Assembly: GCA_017881265.1 (NCBI GenBank)
Contig: JADGRA010000066.1
Location: 1 to 64,000 of the forward strand
Reading direction: 5' to 3'
From: Myxococcaceae bacterium
GTDB taxonomy: Bacteria; Myxococcota; Myxococcia; Myxococcales; Myxococcaceae
Length of the DNA stretch: 64,000 nucleotides
Position 1 is the first letter of the stretch, and every line of letters starts with the position of its first letter. Under the pieces are notes generated by a model. It was not told where the DNA came from, did not search any database, and saw only the letters and a list, made by a program, of their open reading frames with translations. Below are positions 1 through 7,702 of this stretch, piece by piece. Position numbers and translations under genes: made by a program.

Positions 1-2
1 AA

Positions 3-398
3 GGCCAGTCGGCATCGGAGCTCATCTCGAAAAGAATCGCCGAACTCGGGGACTGGCGCGGGGAAACCCTCAGCAGAATGCGCAAGCTCATCAAGGAAGC
101 AGACCCGGACGTCGTCGAGGAGTGGAAATGGATGGGCACTCCGATTTGGTCGCACGACGGCATCATCTGCACTGGCGAATCCTACAAGAATGTCGTGAAG
201 CTTACCTTCATTAAGGGCGCGTCTCTGAGAGATCCGGCCCGTCTCTTCAACTCGAGTCTCGACGGAAACGCACGCCGCGCGATCGACATTTACGAAGGAG
301 AAGAAGTTGACGAGTCCGCCTTCAAGGCGCTCGTTCGCCAAGCGGTCGCCCTCAACAGTTCTGGCAAGTCAAAACCTTCGAAGAAAGCGAAGTCCTAA
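3..398 (+). CDS. DUF1801 domain protein, 5' end outside window
   Basis: The reading frame is open from the first bases of the window and runs to the stop at 396-398, so the true start lies upstream and this is the C-terminal ~131 residues. The fold is the DUF1801 / YdhG-like domain: the core has [14 protein letters not shown] followed by a GES-YK-VKLTF stretch, typical of this small family, whose biochemical function is not established. The last ~12 residues are Lys/Ser-rich ([12 protein letters not shown]), a basic tail common in these proteins. An internal ATG at 78 could be mistaken for the start, but the upstream residues continue the domain. It converges on the MoaD-like gene, with ~225 non-coding bases between them. 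Confidence 0.8.
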   Translation, partial: GQSASELISKRIAELGDWRGETLSRMRKLIKEADPDVVEEWKWMGTPIWSHDGIICTGESYKNVVKLTFIKGASLRDPARLFNSSLDGNARRAIDIYEGEEVDESAFKALVRQAVALNSSGKSKPSKKAKS

Positions 399-624
399 GG
401 GATTCCGCCCTGAACAGGTCCGACATCGGGGTGGCGGAGGTGTCGTTTCGCCTGAGCGACCCAGGTTGAAGATGGCCTCGACCGTCGCAGGGCGCGAATC
501 GTGCATGCTTGGCAGACTGGCCAACCAGTCGGGCCGTCGAGCTGCGAGCGTTCGCGCGCGCCGGGCCTCGTGAGCCCCTAGCTGGCGCGAACCCACCCGG
601 GTTGGCCCGGGCACCGACCAACGG

Positions 625-882
625 CTAGCCCCCGCTCAGCGCCTGAACAAACTGGATGGCCTCGTCGGGCTGAAGCGTGCGCGTCGTGTCCAAGACCTGC
701 TGGCCGTTGATGAAGCAACGCATGTGCGGCCGCATATTACCTTGCTCGTCAATCAGGCGGAATCGCAGGCCTGGGTAGCGACGGTCGAGGTCAGCGAGTA
801 GTTCCGCCAGCGTCCTGCCGGTCGCGTCGACCTCGCGAACAGCGGTGTAAGAAAGCAGAGGACCGGGAATCAGCACTTTCAC
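625..882 (-). CDS. MoaD/ThiS-like ubiquitin-fold sulfur carrier protein
   Basis: A small beta-grasp protein of 85 residues. It ends in Ser-Gly-Gly, the di-glycine that MoaD/ThiS carriers use for adenylation and thiocarboxylation. The GTG at 882 is chosen as start because it gives the usual N-terminal strand (KVLIPGPLLSYT) and follows a GGGAG ribosome site. Longer starts upstream add an Arg/Gly-rich segment unlike the family. It lies 35 bases downstream of a BNR-repeat protein on the same strand, and this pairing is seen in other genomes. No E1-like or molybdopterin synthase gene is nearby, so its partner enzyme cannot be named. Confidence 0.8.
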   Translation of the reverse strand: MKVLIPGPLLSYTAVREVDATGRTLAELLADLDRRYPGLRFRLIDEQGNMRPHMRCFINGQQVLDTTRTLQPDEAIQFVQALSGG

Positions 883-917
883 GGCGGAACTCTCCCAATT
901 TCGGCAAACTCGTGGCG

Positions 918-2123
918 TCAACGCACCTCGGCGGCCTCCACCGCGTAAATTTCGGGGAGATTCCGGGCGACGCAATCCCATCGATTGCCCTCATCGCGGC
1001 TCATCCAGAGCTCTCCACTCGTCGTCCCGAAGTACAGCCCGGTTGGGTCCGCTGCGTCCGCACTCATCGCCTGTCGCTTCACCGTCCACCAGGCCTGACG
1101 TTCCGGCAAGCCAGAGTCGAGGCGCCGCCAGCTCGCCCCCGCGTTGCGCGTCACATAGACGGCTGGTGCGCCATCCGGGCTTGTGCGCGGCCATACGGTT
1201 GTTCCGTCCATCGGGAAGACCCACGCTGTGTTTGCCTCCCGGGGGTGGACCACCAGGGGGAAGCCAATGTCGCCGACTCGCTTGGGCATCTTCCTTCCGA
1301 TGCGTGTCCACTCCTTCGCCGGCCGGTCGAGTCGGTAGATGCCACAATGATTCTGCTGGTAGAGCCGGTCCGGGTCGCTCGGACAGATTCGAACGCAATG
1401 CGGGTCGTGGAAGCGGAGGTTGGCGGGGTCGAGGTCTTCCACGACTTCGAGACCTTGAACGAGCGGCGCCCACGTCCGGCCCCCATTGGTCGATTCGTGA
1501 ACTCCGCCGCTCGACATCGCGACGTAGAGATGGGCCGGATCTCGCGGGTCGACGATGACAGAGTGCAACTTCGGCCCGTCCGGTGTTCCATCCTGCTCAC
1601 CGCCCATCCACGCCCGATATTGCGCATCGTCATTGAGGCCGGGCAGCGGTTCCCATCTCGAGCCTCCGTCGTCGGAGCGGAACAGCCCTTGGGGCGAGGT
1701 TCCGGCGTACCACGCGTCGGGCTCGTTGGCGTGGCAAGGCGTCAGCCAGAACGTGTGGTCCACAACGCGTCCCTTCTCGCCGGCCGCCGCCTTTGGAAAA
1801 GCCGGTGGCCGCACTGCTTCCTTCCAGGTTCGTCCGAGATCGGTCGACCGAAAGACGGTTGGCCCGAGGTGACCGGTCTTCGCCGCCGCGAGGAGCGTGC
1901 GGGTGTCGCGGGGATCCAGCACGAGATGATTGACGATGTGACCGAGAAAATGTGGGCCGTCGACGCGCCACCTCCGTCGGGTCGAATCCCCATGAAACAG
2001 CCACGCGCCCTTTCGCGTCGCGACGAGAACTAGCACGCGAGGCGAATCGCGGAGGCCTGCTGCACCCTTGGGACGGGTGCTGCCTTTCGGCCGCCTCAAC
2101 TGCTTTCGGGTGGTGCGGCCCAT
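918..2123 (-). CDS. BNR-repeat / sialidase-like beta-propeller protein
   Basis: A 401-residue protein with recurring Asp-box-like motifs (FRSTDLGRTW, FRSDDGGSRW, HESTNGGRTW, VTRNAGASWRRL, SRDEGNRW), the signature of BNR/VPS10-type beta-propellers often labelled exo-alpha-sialidase or glycosyl hydrolase. The repeats predict a six- or seven-bladed propeller. The sialidase Arg triad cannot be confirmed by eye, so enzymatic sialidase activity is unproven. The ATG at 2123 is chosen because it is preceded by GGTGGAGGAG. Longer in-frame starts lack support. No signal peptide is evident, suggesting a cytoplasmic location. It probably forms an operon with the downstream MoaD-like gene. Confidence 0.8.
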   Translation of the reverse strand: MGRTTRKQLRRPKGSTRPKGAAGLRDSPRVLVLVATRKGAWLFHGDSTRRRWRVDGPHFLGHIVNHLVLDPRDTRTLLAAAKTGHLGPTVFRSTDLGRTWKEAVRPPAFPKAAAGEKGRVVDHTFWLTPCHANEPDAWYAGTSPQGLFRSDDGGSRWEPLPGLNDDAQYRAWMGGEQDGTPDGPKLHSVIVDPRDPAHLYVAMSSGGVHESTNGGRTWAPLVQGLEVVEDLDPANLRFHDPHCVRICPSDPDRLYQQNHCGIYRLDRPAKEWTRIGRKMPKRVGDIGFPLVVHPREANTAWVFPMDGTTVWPRTSPDGAPAVYVTRNAGASWRRLDSGLPERQAWWTVKRQAMSADAADPTGLYFGTTSGELWMSRDEGNRWDCVARNLPEIYAVEAAEVR

Positions 2124-2897
2124 GAGCGACTCCTCCACCTTCACGTGACACCACCCCTCCGCGAGCAAGCACCCGGCGAACACCACGCGGCGGGGCGCAT
2201 AGGCTACACGGAGGACCCGTCCCCGTACTTGCTTCCACCCTTCACGCTGCGTGAAACGTTGTCGTCGACGCTGCATTCTGCAGCCCCAGGCAGCGCGCGT
2301 CCGTGCATGGCGCAACGCCGGCCCAACCGAGAGCCTGTCTCTCCGCAGCTTTGCGAGGGCATGCCGGATGCTGTCTCGTCTGGCATGAATTCAATTCTCA
2401 AGCTGCTTCGACTCGGACAGGCGCCTGACGAGCCTCCGCCCCGACACCCCAAGGCTTTCGAGGCACTGAGTGTCGCAACGCTTCCGGAGGCCCGACATCG
2501 GGCCGACAAGGTTCTCGCAAGCGCGAAGCGATGCCAGCGCTGCAGGACGCTTTTGGCCCATGTCTTTGACTGCCTGGGGTCGACACTCTTTAATGACGAC
2601 GACCCGCACGCGTTGAGAAGCGCCTTCCAGCCCACCGACTGTGACCAGTTCAGCGAGCAGGTTCTGGCCGCCCTCATCGTACTCAACGGCCGCCCGCGGG
2701 CGCTTCCGCCCGACGCGTTTGTCGGCAGCTCGCAGCCTGCTTGACTGAGGTGGGCGCCGAAATCAACCTACTCTCACCCCTAAGGAACGCCCCGGCCGGT
2801 CCGAGTGGTCACGGCGTTCAACCTCTGCGCCCCTCCACGTCGAATTCACCAAAGGCTGTCACAGCCTCCCCTCAGGCCGAATGGTGCCGGCCCAGCC
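2124..2897. other. stretch without a confident gene
   Basis: About 770 bases between the BNR gene start and the transporter relic. It holds only the ambiguous two-strand open frames around 2361-2767. Codon bias is weaker than in neighbouring genes, which fits old, decayed sequence. No repeat or RNA gene was recognised. Confidence 0.5.
2361..2744 (+). CDS. doubtful hypothetical ORF in a poorly coding stretch
   Basis: This frame of ~127 codons from ATG 2361 reads somewhat like a protein (Cys-rich middle CQRCRTLL, then DPHALRSAF and SEQVLAALIVLNG), but codon third positions are less GC-rich than in neighbours and the start has only a weak GAGGG site. The opposite strand is also open over 2391-2767 and equally protein-like (EYDEGGQNLLAELV). 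I cannot decide which strand, if either, is coding. No family is recognised. Confidence 0.25.
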   Translation: MPDAVSSGMNSILKLLRLGQAPDEPPPRHPKAFEALSVATLPEARHRADKVLASAKRCQRCRTLLAHVFDCLGSTLFNDDDPHALRSAFQPTDCDQFSEQVLAALIVLNGRPRALPPDAFVGSSQPA

Positions 2898-3078
2898 TTA
2901 CGTCAGCAGCGCGCAGGCAATGTCGACGAAGAGAATCTTCACGATGGTCATCCCGGGGAAAATCATCGCGTAGCCCAGGTCTCGTCTGGTCGGTCGGCGC
3001 CAGCTTGTCAAAGTCGCGCCCGGGGGCGAGGCCGAAAGCCAGGGTGGCGTGTGGTGGCGGCGAGCCTCCGGCCTCCAT
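2898..3078 (-). pseudogene. C-terminal scrap of an AspT/YidE-type transporter
   Basis: Read on the minus strand, this stretch ends with DLGYAMIFPGMTIVKILF followed by a few residues and a TAA. The hydrophobic GYA-IFP-TIVKI pattern resembles the last transmembrane helix of the AspT/YidE/YbjL aspartate-alanine exchanger family. The segment just upstream (ATLAFGLAPGRDFDKL) is in another frame, so at least one frame break separates them, and the several hundred N-terminal residues of such a transporter are absent. The family assignment is from memory of the motif and needs a profile search. It directly follows the acetate kinase remnant, suggesting both lost their 5' parts. Confidence 0.35.
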
Positions 3079-3089
3079 GGCGACCTCTC

Positions 3090-3455
3090 CTAGTTCTGCA
3101 GAATCAGGCGCCGGGTATGACGCGCGATCATGAGTTCCTCGTTGGTCGGAACGACCCAGGCAGCGGTACGACTCTTTTCAGTGCTGACCCGAGGTCCGCC
3201 GGCAGCGTTGGCGGCGTCGTCGAGCGTGATGCCGAGCCACTCGGCTCCGCGGCAGACCTGCTCTCGAACCGGCGCGGCATGTTCGCCGATGCCGCCGGTG
3301 AAGACGAGCGCGTCGAGGCCGCCCATCGCCGCGGCAAGAGAACCGAGCTCGCGGCACACGCGGTAGATGAACAAATCCACCGCGAACCGGGCCCGCGGCG
3401 CATCGCTCGAGAGCAATGCCCGCATGTCGCTTGAGACGCCCGAGACGCCCAGCAC
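3090..3455 (-). pseudogene. ackA: acetate kinase, C-terminal fragment
   Basis: The ~121 residues match the end of acetate kinase: LGVSGVSSDMR, the VFTGGIGEHA nucleotide-binding motif, and the PTNEELMIARHT segment carrying the Mg-binding Glu. The full enzyme is ~400 residues. The N-terminal ~270, including the catalytic Arg, His and Asp, are missing. Its reading frame begins right at the stop of the phosphate acyltransferase, where the 5' part of ackA should be, so a deletion seems to have fused the pta end to the ackA end. A GTG at 3455 could start translation, but the product could not be an active kinase. Confidence 0.85.
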
Positions 3456-4396
3456 TACTCCACGACCCGTTTCGTGCTGGCCCGGCGCGCGCTGGCGACC
3501 AGGGCCGCCACGGCACAGGAGGCAAGCCGAGCGATGAGCGAGTCGGCTCTGCTGGTGAGGATGATGGGCACCCGCGCGCCCAGCACAATCCCCGCGGCAT
3601 CAGCACCGGCGAGGAATGTCAGGCTCTTGGCGAGCATGTTGCCGGCCTCGAGGTCCGGAACCACCAAGACATTGGCCCGGCCTGCCACTGGCGACGCGAG
3701 ATTCTTAATCTTCGCCGCCTCGGGGCTGATGGCGTTGTCCAGCGCCAGCGGCCCGTCGACCAGGGCGCCGGTGATTTGTCCGCGTTCGGCCATCTTGCAG
3801 AGTGCGGCGGCCTCCAGTGTCGAGGGGACGTCGGGGTTGACCGTCTCCATCGCCGAGAGGATTGCCACCCGGACTTCAGTGGCGCCCAGGTCATGCGCCA
3901 GGTCAATGGCGTTCTGGACGATGTCGACCTTGTCCTTCAGCGTGGGCGCGATGTTCACCACGGCGTCGGTGATGATGAGGGGTTCTGGGTGGCCGGGTAC
4001 GTCCATGACGAAGCAGTGGCTCAGGCGGCGCGCGGTGCGGAGTCCTGTCTCGCGCTTCACCACAGCGCCCATCAACTCGTCAGTGTGAAGGCTCCCCTTC
4101 ATCAGGGCCTCGACCTCGGCACTGCGGACCAGCTCCACTGCCTTGGCAGCGGACTCCTGGCTGTACGTGGCGTCCACGATTCGAAAGCCACCAATGTCGA
4201 GGCCGGCCTTGGCAGCGACGTCGCGGATGCGGGCAGTGGGGCCGACCAGCACCGGCACAATCAGCCCTGCGCGCGCGGCGTCGACGGCGCCTCTGAGCGA
4301 GGACTCATCACAGGGGTGAACGACTGCAGTTGGCGTGGGCGGCAACGACTTGCAGCGGTCAATCAACCGCTCGTACTTCTCGTGCGCGCGTTCCAT
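3455..4396 (-). CDS. phosphate acetyl/butyryltransferase (Pta_PTB family)
   Basis: A 313-residue member of the phosphate acyltransferase family that exchanges CoA for phosphate on acetyl- or butyryl-CoA, normally partnered with acetate or butyrate kinase. Visible hallmarks are LMKGSLHTDELMGAV, the SHCFVMDVP segment, the ITDAVVNIAP motif and GADAAGIVLGARVPIILTSRAD near the end (residues split across the conserved C-terminal block). Length equals that of the isolated Pta_PTB domain, so it appears complete. ATG 4396 is chosen for its GGAAGGAA ribosome site. Its usual partner, ackA, follows immediately but is truncated, so the acyl-phosphate cannot be used for ATP synthesis by a kinase from this locus. 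Confidence 0.85.
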   Translation of the reverse strand: MERAHEKYERLIDRCKSLPPTPTAVVHPCDESSLRGAVDAARAGLIVPVLVGPTARIRDVAAKAGLDIGGFRIVDATYSQESAAKAVELVRSAEVEALMKGSLHTDELMGAVVKRETGLRTARRLSHCFVMDVPGHPEPLIITDAVVNIAPTLKDKVDIVQNAIDLAHDLGATEVRVAILSAMETVNPDVPSTLEAAALCKMAERGQITGALVDGPLALDNAISPEAAKIKNLASPVAGRANVLVVPDLEAGNMLAKSLTFLAGADAAGIVLGARVPIILTSRADSLIARLASCAVAALVASARRASTKRVVE

Positions 4397-4771
4397 CGAG
4401 GGGTTCCTTCCGTGGACGCCGAGCACCGGCTTCGACTCGCCGCACTGGCAGTGCAAGAACCAAGCCCGCATTCGTGTTGGTCGGGGTGGTCCCGGTCCGA
4501 TTCAATTCGCCCGGCTATGGCTTTCATTCGCGGGCCCTTCACGGTGTGCGAGTCCCCCGTCATCCGGGCCTTGCGAAGCTGGGGCTCGCACAGTGTGGCC
4601 TTTACACGGCACCGTGTCCGCCCCCCCCGCAGCGGACGCCACGGCTTGCGTCACCCTCTGGCTGAGGGCACGCGGTTGCGCAACTCTTGCGTGCGCCGCA
4701 AGTCGCGCGCAGTAGACTTTGTTGCCAGGAACCGCCCCCAGGGCCGGCGGGAGCGACCCAGGAGGCTGGGG

Positions 4772-5965
4772 ATGAACTCCCGTGTGTCATCGGGGGAGGA
4801 CCTGCCGGCGCGTCTGCAGCGGTTGCCCTGGCTCAGCGTGGCGTGACCGACGTCGTTCTTGTCGACCGAGGCTGGTTCCCGCGCGACAAGACCTGCGGCT
4901 CTGGACTCTCCCCAGCGGCGCTTCAGCTGGCCGAGGCCCTCGGCGTCGGCGAGAAGGTGCGCGCGCGGGCGAACCCCGTCGACTGGGTCCGCATCGTGAC
5001 CCCAGGCAGGGAGGAACTTCTTCTTCCGGCCAACTCGGCGGCGGTCATTCTCCTCCGGAAGGACTTCAACCAGCTGCTCGTCGAGCGCGCTCGCGAACTG
5101 GGAGTCCGGTTTCATGCGGGCTTTCGTGCGTCGGAGCTCCTCCGGGACGGCGCGGGACGCGTGGTCGGCGTCCGGGGCTTCGACGGAGTGGAGCTCCGCG
5201 CCTCCTTCGTCCTCTGCGCGGATGGTGCCCATTACATATTCTCGCCGGACCGCCGCCCGAAGCGTTTCATCTCGACGCTGATGGGTTGGTGGGAGGGAGC
5301 CGAGCTGCCACCACGGCGGCTGAACATGGTCTTCGACCGCAACCTGGCGCCGCTGTACGGCTGGATGTTTCCCGAGACGGCGACCCGCGTGAACATCGGC
5401 ATCTGCGTGGATGGGCAGGACGCCCGCGGGCAACCGGCTGGACGAAACCTGAGGGCCCTCTTCGAGCGCTTCCGTGATGACCGCTACCGAGAGGCGCTCC
5501 GCGGCGCTCGCCCTCTGGGGAAGCTGAAAGGCCACTCCATTGTCTTCAGCACTTGGGTGTCGCAGTGCACGGCGCCCGGGGCACTCTGGGTCGGCGAGGC
5601 AGCGCGCGTGACCCACAACGCAACGGGAGAGGGCATTTCCCAGGCGATGCAGAGTGGAGTTTTCGCAGCCGATGCGGTCGCAGCGGTGGCAGGGCGAACG
5701 GACGGAGCGCTCAGCCTGGGCGCACTACGTCTGGCAACACCGCCGGCGCTTCACCGCCGGGTTCGCGGCCGGGTACCTGGTGAGAGCAATGGTGGCCTGC
5801 AGCGGTCTTGACCTCCTGGCACGGGCATACGGCAGCCCATGGGGTCAGCGCCTCATCGAGCGCTTGGTGGGCTCGGCCCTCACCGGAACCGCCACTCAAG
5901 AGGCGCCCAATGCGTACCAGCAGCCGTCCCGTCGTGACCTGATGACGCCGTCAGAGCGGGTCTAG
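4772..5965 (+). pseudogene. geranylgeranyl reductase family flavoprotein with two frame breaks
   Basis: The central reading frame encodes a FAD-dependent oxidoreductase of the geranylgeranyl reductase / halogenase-like group: VIGGGPAGASAA (FAD-binding GxGxxG), FPRDKTCGSGLSP, and the GD-like motif WVGEAARVTHNATGEGI. A perfect AGGAGG site precedes ATG 4772, but that ATG is one base out of frame with the GxGxxG motif; adding one G near 4786 gives MNSRVVIGGGPAG. Near 5712 the frame shifts again, and the next frame carries WAHYVWQHRRRF and the C-terminal helices to the stop at 5965. Either this is a recent pseudogene or two sequencing indels hit one gene. A TTG start at 4687 in the central frame is possible but has no ribosome site. 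Confidence 0.7.
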
Positions 5966-6083
5966 CTCCCTGGCCGCGGGCAATCGCGACGGGGTGGGAA
6001 CTCGGGGGACAAAAACCCACCCCGCTGAAGTCTCGGGAAATTCGACGGCGGCGCCAAGGGCGGGCCAAGCTCAGCTCTGACGG

Positions 6084-6656
6084 ATGGACCCGACGCGGGC
6101 ACAGCCAGCCAACCACGAGTTTCGGCCCGCTGGTCGCGCCCAACGGCTACCGAAGGGGCTGCGCCCGAAGCGCCAGGTGCTCCGAGCCCTGTCTGCCTCC
6201 CTCCTCTTGGCTGCTCAGCTCACCGCCGCGTCCGAGTGCCCCGCTGGCGACCCGTTGGTCGTCGTCGACACGGCGGCGCACAAGTTGAGGTTGTGCGAGA
6301 ACGGCACCGCCGTGAGGGCCTTCCATGTGGCGCTCGGGCGCGGTGGCACCCGCAAGCGGAAGGAGGGAGACAACAAGACTCCTCTCGGCGTTTACCCACT
6401 CGGGACGCCACAGCTCTCCACTCGCTTTGGCCTGTTCATCCCCATCGGCTACCCAACCAAGGAGCAGGCCGCTGCCGGCCTCACCGGGACGGATGTCGGA
6501 ATTCACGGACCGGACCAGCAATTCACCTGGCTTGGACGGGCCAGGTCCTGGTCCGACTGGACGGCCGGCTGTGTCGCCGTCGGCACCGAGGAGGCAATTC
6601 AGGCGATTGCGGCCTGGGTAACCACCAAGAAGGTTGACGTGGTTCAGTTGAAGTGA
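6084..6656 (+). CDS. L,D-transpeptidase (YkuD domain), exported
   Basis: A 190-residue protein with a basic N-terminus and a hydrophobic segment (RALSASLLLAAQLTAA, ~35-50) that reads as a signal peptide. The YkuD catalytic domain follows: VVDTAAHKLRLCENG, GRGGTRKRKEGDNKTPLG, HGP near 140 and the catalytic WTAGCVAV cysteine motif near 165. Such enzymes form 3-3 crosslinks in peptidoglycan or attach proteins to it, in the periplasm. Ser before the catalytic Gly-Cys is replaced by Thr-Ala, within family variation. The start may lie a little downstream, since the first ~30 residues are unusually long for a signal peptide. It is a single gene, convergent with the hypothetical at 6958. Confidence 0.85.
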   Translation: MDPTRAQPANHEFRPAGRAQRLPKGLRPKRQVLRALSASLLLAAQLTAASECPAGDPLVVVDTAAHKLRLCENGTAVRAFHVALGRGGTRKRKEGDNKTPLGVYPLGTPQLSTRFGLFIPIGYPTKEQAAAGLTGTDVGIHGPDQQFTWLGRARSWSDWTAGCVAVGTEEAIQAIAAWVTTKKVDVVQLK

Positions 6657-6689
6657 CGCTCGACAACTGACGCGTCTGACCCGGCGCCA

Positions 6690-6910
6690 GCTGAGAGCGC
6701 TTCATGCCACCACCGGCGGGCGTTCGGCCGGGGGACTTGGCAGACGACACGTCTGGAACTCCCGGCCTTCACCGCGCGCTTTCGCGGCCGCCGCATCGAG
6801 GGCACGCTGGACATGCGGCGTGTGTGTAGCCTTGGGATTTTAATTCCGCCCAGCCGGGCGCGTTCCGACTCGAATTGTCGACCATCAGCGCGGGGACAGC
6901 TCGCCAGAGG
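6690..6910 (+). pseudogene. relic of a CIA30-family (NDUFAF1-like) domain
   Basis: Frame-by-frame translation shows WQTTRLELPAF, then FRGRRIEG, RRVCSLGILI, and after a frame break near 6847, QPGAFRLELSTISA. In that order these match the C-terminal half of the CIA30 domain (typically WQ-VRLPL-F-P-FRGR ... RVRSLGLLI--QAGPFRLEL--I), known from complex I assembly factors and bacterial relatives. No start codon or N-terminal half is present and the frame is broken, so this is a decayed fragment. Assignment rests on remembered motif order. It fills most of the otherwise empty ~300 bases between the L,D-transpeptidase and the next gene. Confidence 0.5.
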
Positions 6911-6957
6911 GGGCTACGGGTCGCGTGGCGTCTGCTCCGGGCGAGGCTGGTGTCCGG

Positions 6958-7236
6958 TCACTTCCGGGCAACATCCGGAATCTGGTCCAGCAGGTTCTGC
7001 AAGCGCTTCGTCGTGAGCTCCACGAAGGCCGCGCAGGCCGACGGGCGGTTGGCGGGCGGAGCGGCCAGCAGGGGAACGCGCAAGACGGAGGCCAGCGGGA
7101 TGAGCGCCGCGCTCACCAGCGTACTGATGCGCTCGTTCGGCGTGACGCCCTCCAACTCCTTGTCGGCGCGCTGCATGAGCAACTCCCACAGCTCAACGCC
7201 CACGCGATTCATGAACTCGAACCCATCGGCCGCCAT
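6958..7236 (-). CDS. hypothetical protein, 92 residues
   Basis: A short gene with a strong ribosome site (GGAGGATGTC) before ATG 7236. The product (MAADGFEFMNRVG..., ending QIPDVARK) is predicted mostly helical, with a middle hydrophobic helix (LVSAALIPLASVL) and no signal peptide. Codon use matches neighbours. I do not recognise the family. It is transcribed toward the L,D-transpeptidase and the CIA30 relic and has no operon partner. Confidence 0.65.
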   Translation of the reverse strand: MAADGFEFMNRVGVELWELLMQRADKELEGVTPNERISTLVSAALIPLASVLRVPLLAAPPANRPSACAAFVELTTKRLQNLLDQIPDVARK

Positions 7237-7702
7237 GACATCCTCCGGTGGTCACGGGGCAGGACGCCCTGGCCCAACAACCGGTCCAGAAGTGCCTCAC
7301 GCCGCTCCTCGCTGTCCTAAAGGTAGCACCCGCCTCCTTGGCGCTGCGAGAAGGGCGCCTCACCCACCTGGACCCAGCGGCGGACGTGGAGGCTGCACCC
7401 AAGCGCACCGAAGCCCGGGCGTCGCCCAACTACTTCCCGAACGGGCGCGCCGGGCCGGTCGCCGATGCGCGCGTGGCCGACACCAGCATCAACCCTTCAC
7501 CCGGGGCCAACGAAGAGTATGGGGCCCGGGTCGCGAACCTCCTCGGGCTCGACACCGCCGAGGTGAAGACGCACTTGGCGCGGCCCTGGCCGCGGCCCCG
7601 GTCCAGCTGGCACGGGGGCCGCGACCATGCATTTGCCCCGCCGGGCGGCCCTTCTCGAAATCCCGCTTGACGCACGGGGGCCAAGTCGGAAAGGCCTGTG
7701 CC
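7237..7702. other. 466-base stretch without a confident gene
   Basis: The plus strand is open for long runs and includes protein-like text (NYFPNGRAGP, then EEYGARVANLLGLDTAEV), but no start with a ribosome site was found and no family is recognised. It may be another decayed gene. The promoter of the minus-strand gene ending at 7236 should also lie here. Confidence 0.4.

Noticed and set aside
912-2033. Long plus-strand open frame opposite the BNR gene
   Set aside because: It is antisense to a clear beta-propeller protein, has an Arg/Pro-rich translation and no domain, which is typical of shadow frames in GC-rich DNA.
6875-7702. Long open frame running into the M20-like gene
   Set aside because: It is an N-terminal extension made of the CIA30 relic and low-information sequence. 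The real start is ATG 7703, with a signal-like N-terminus.
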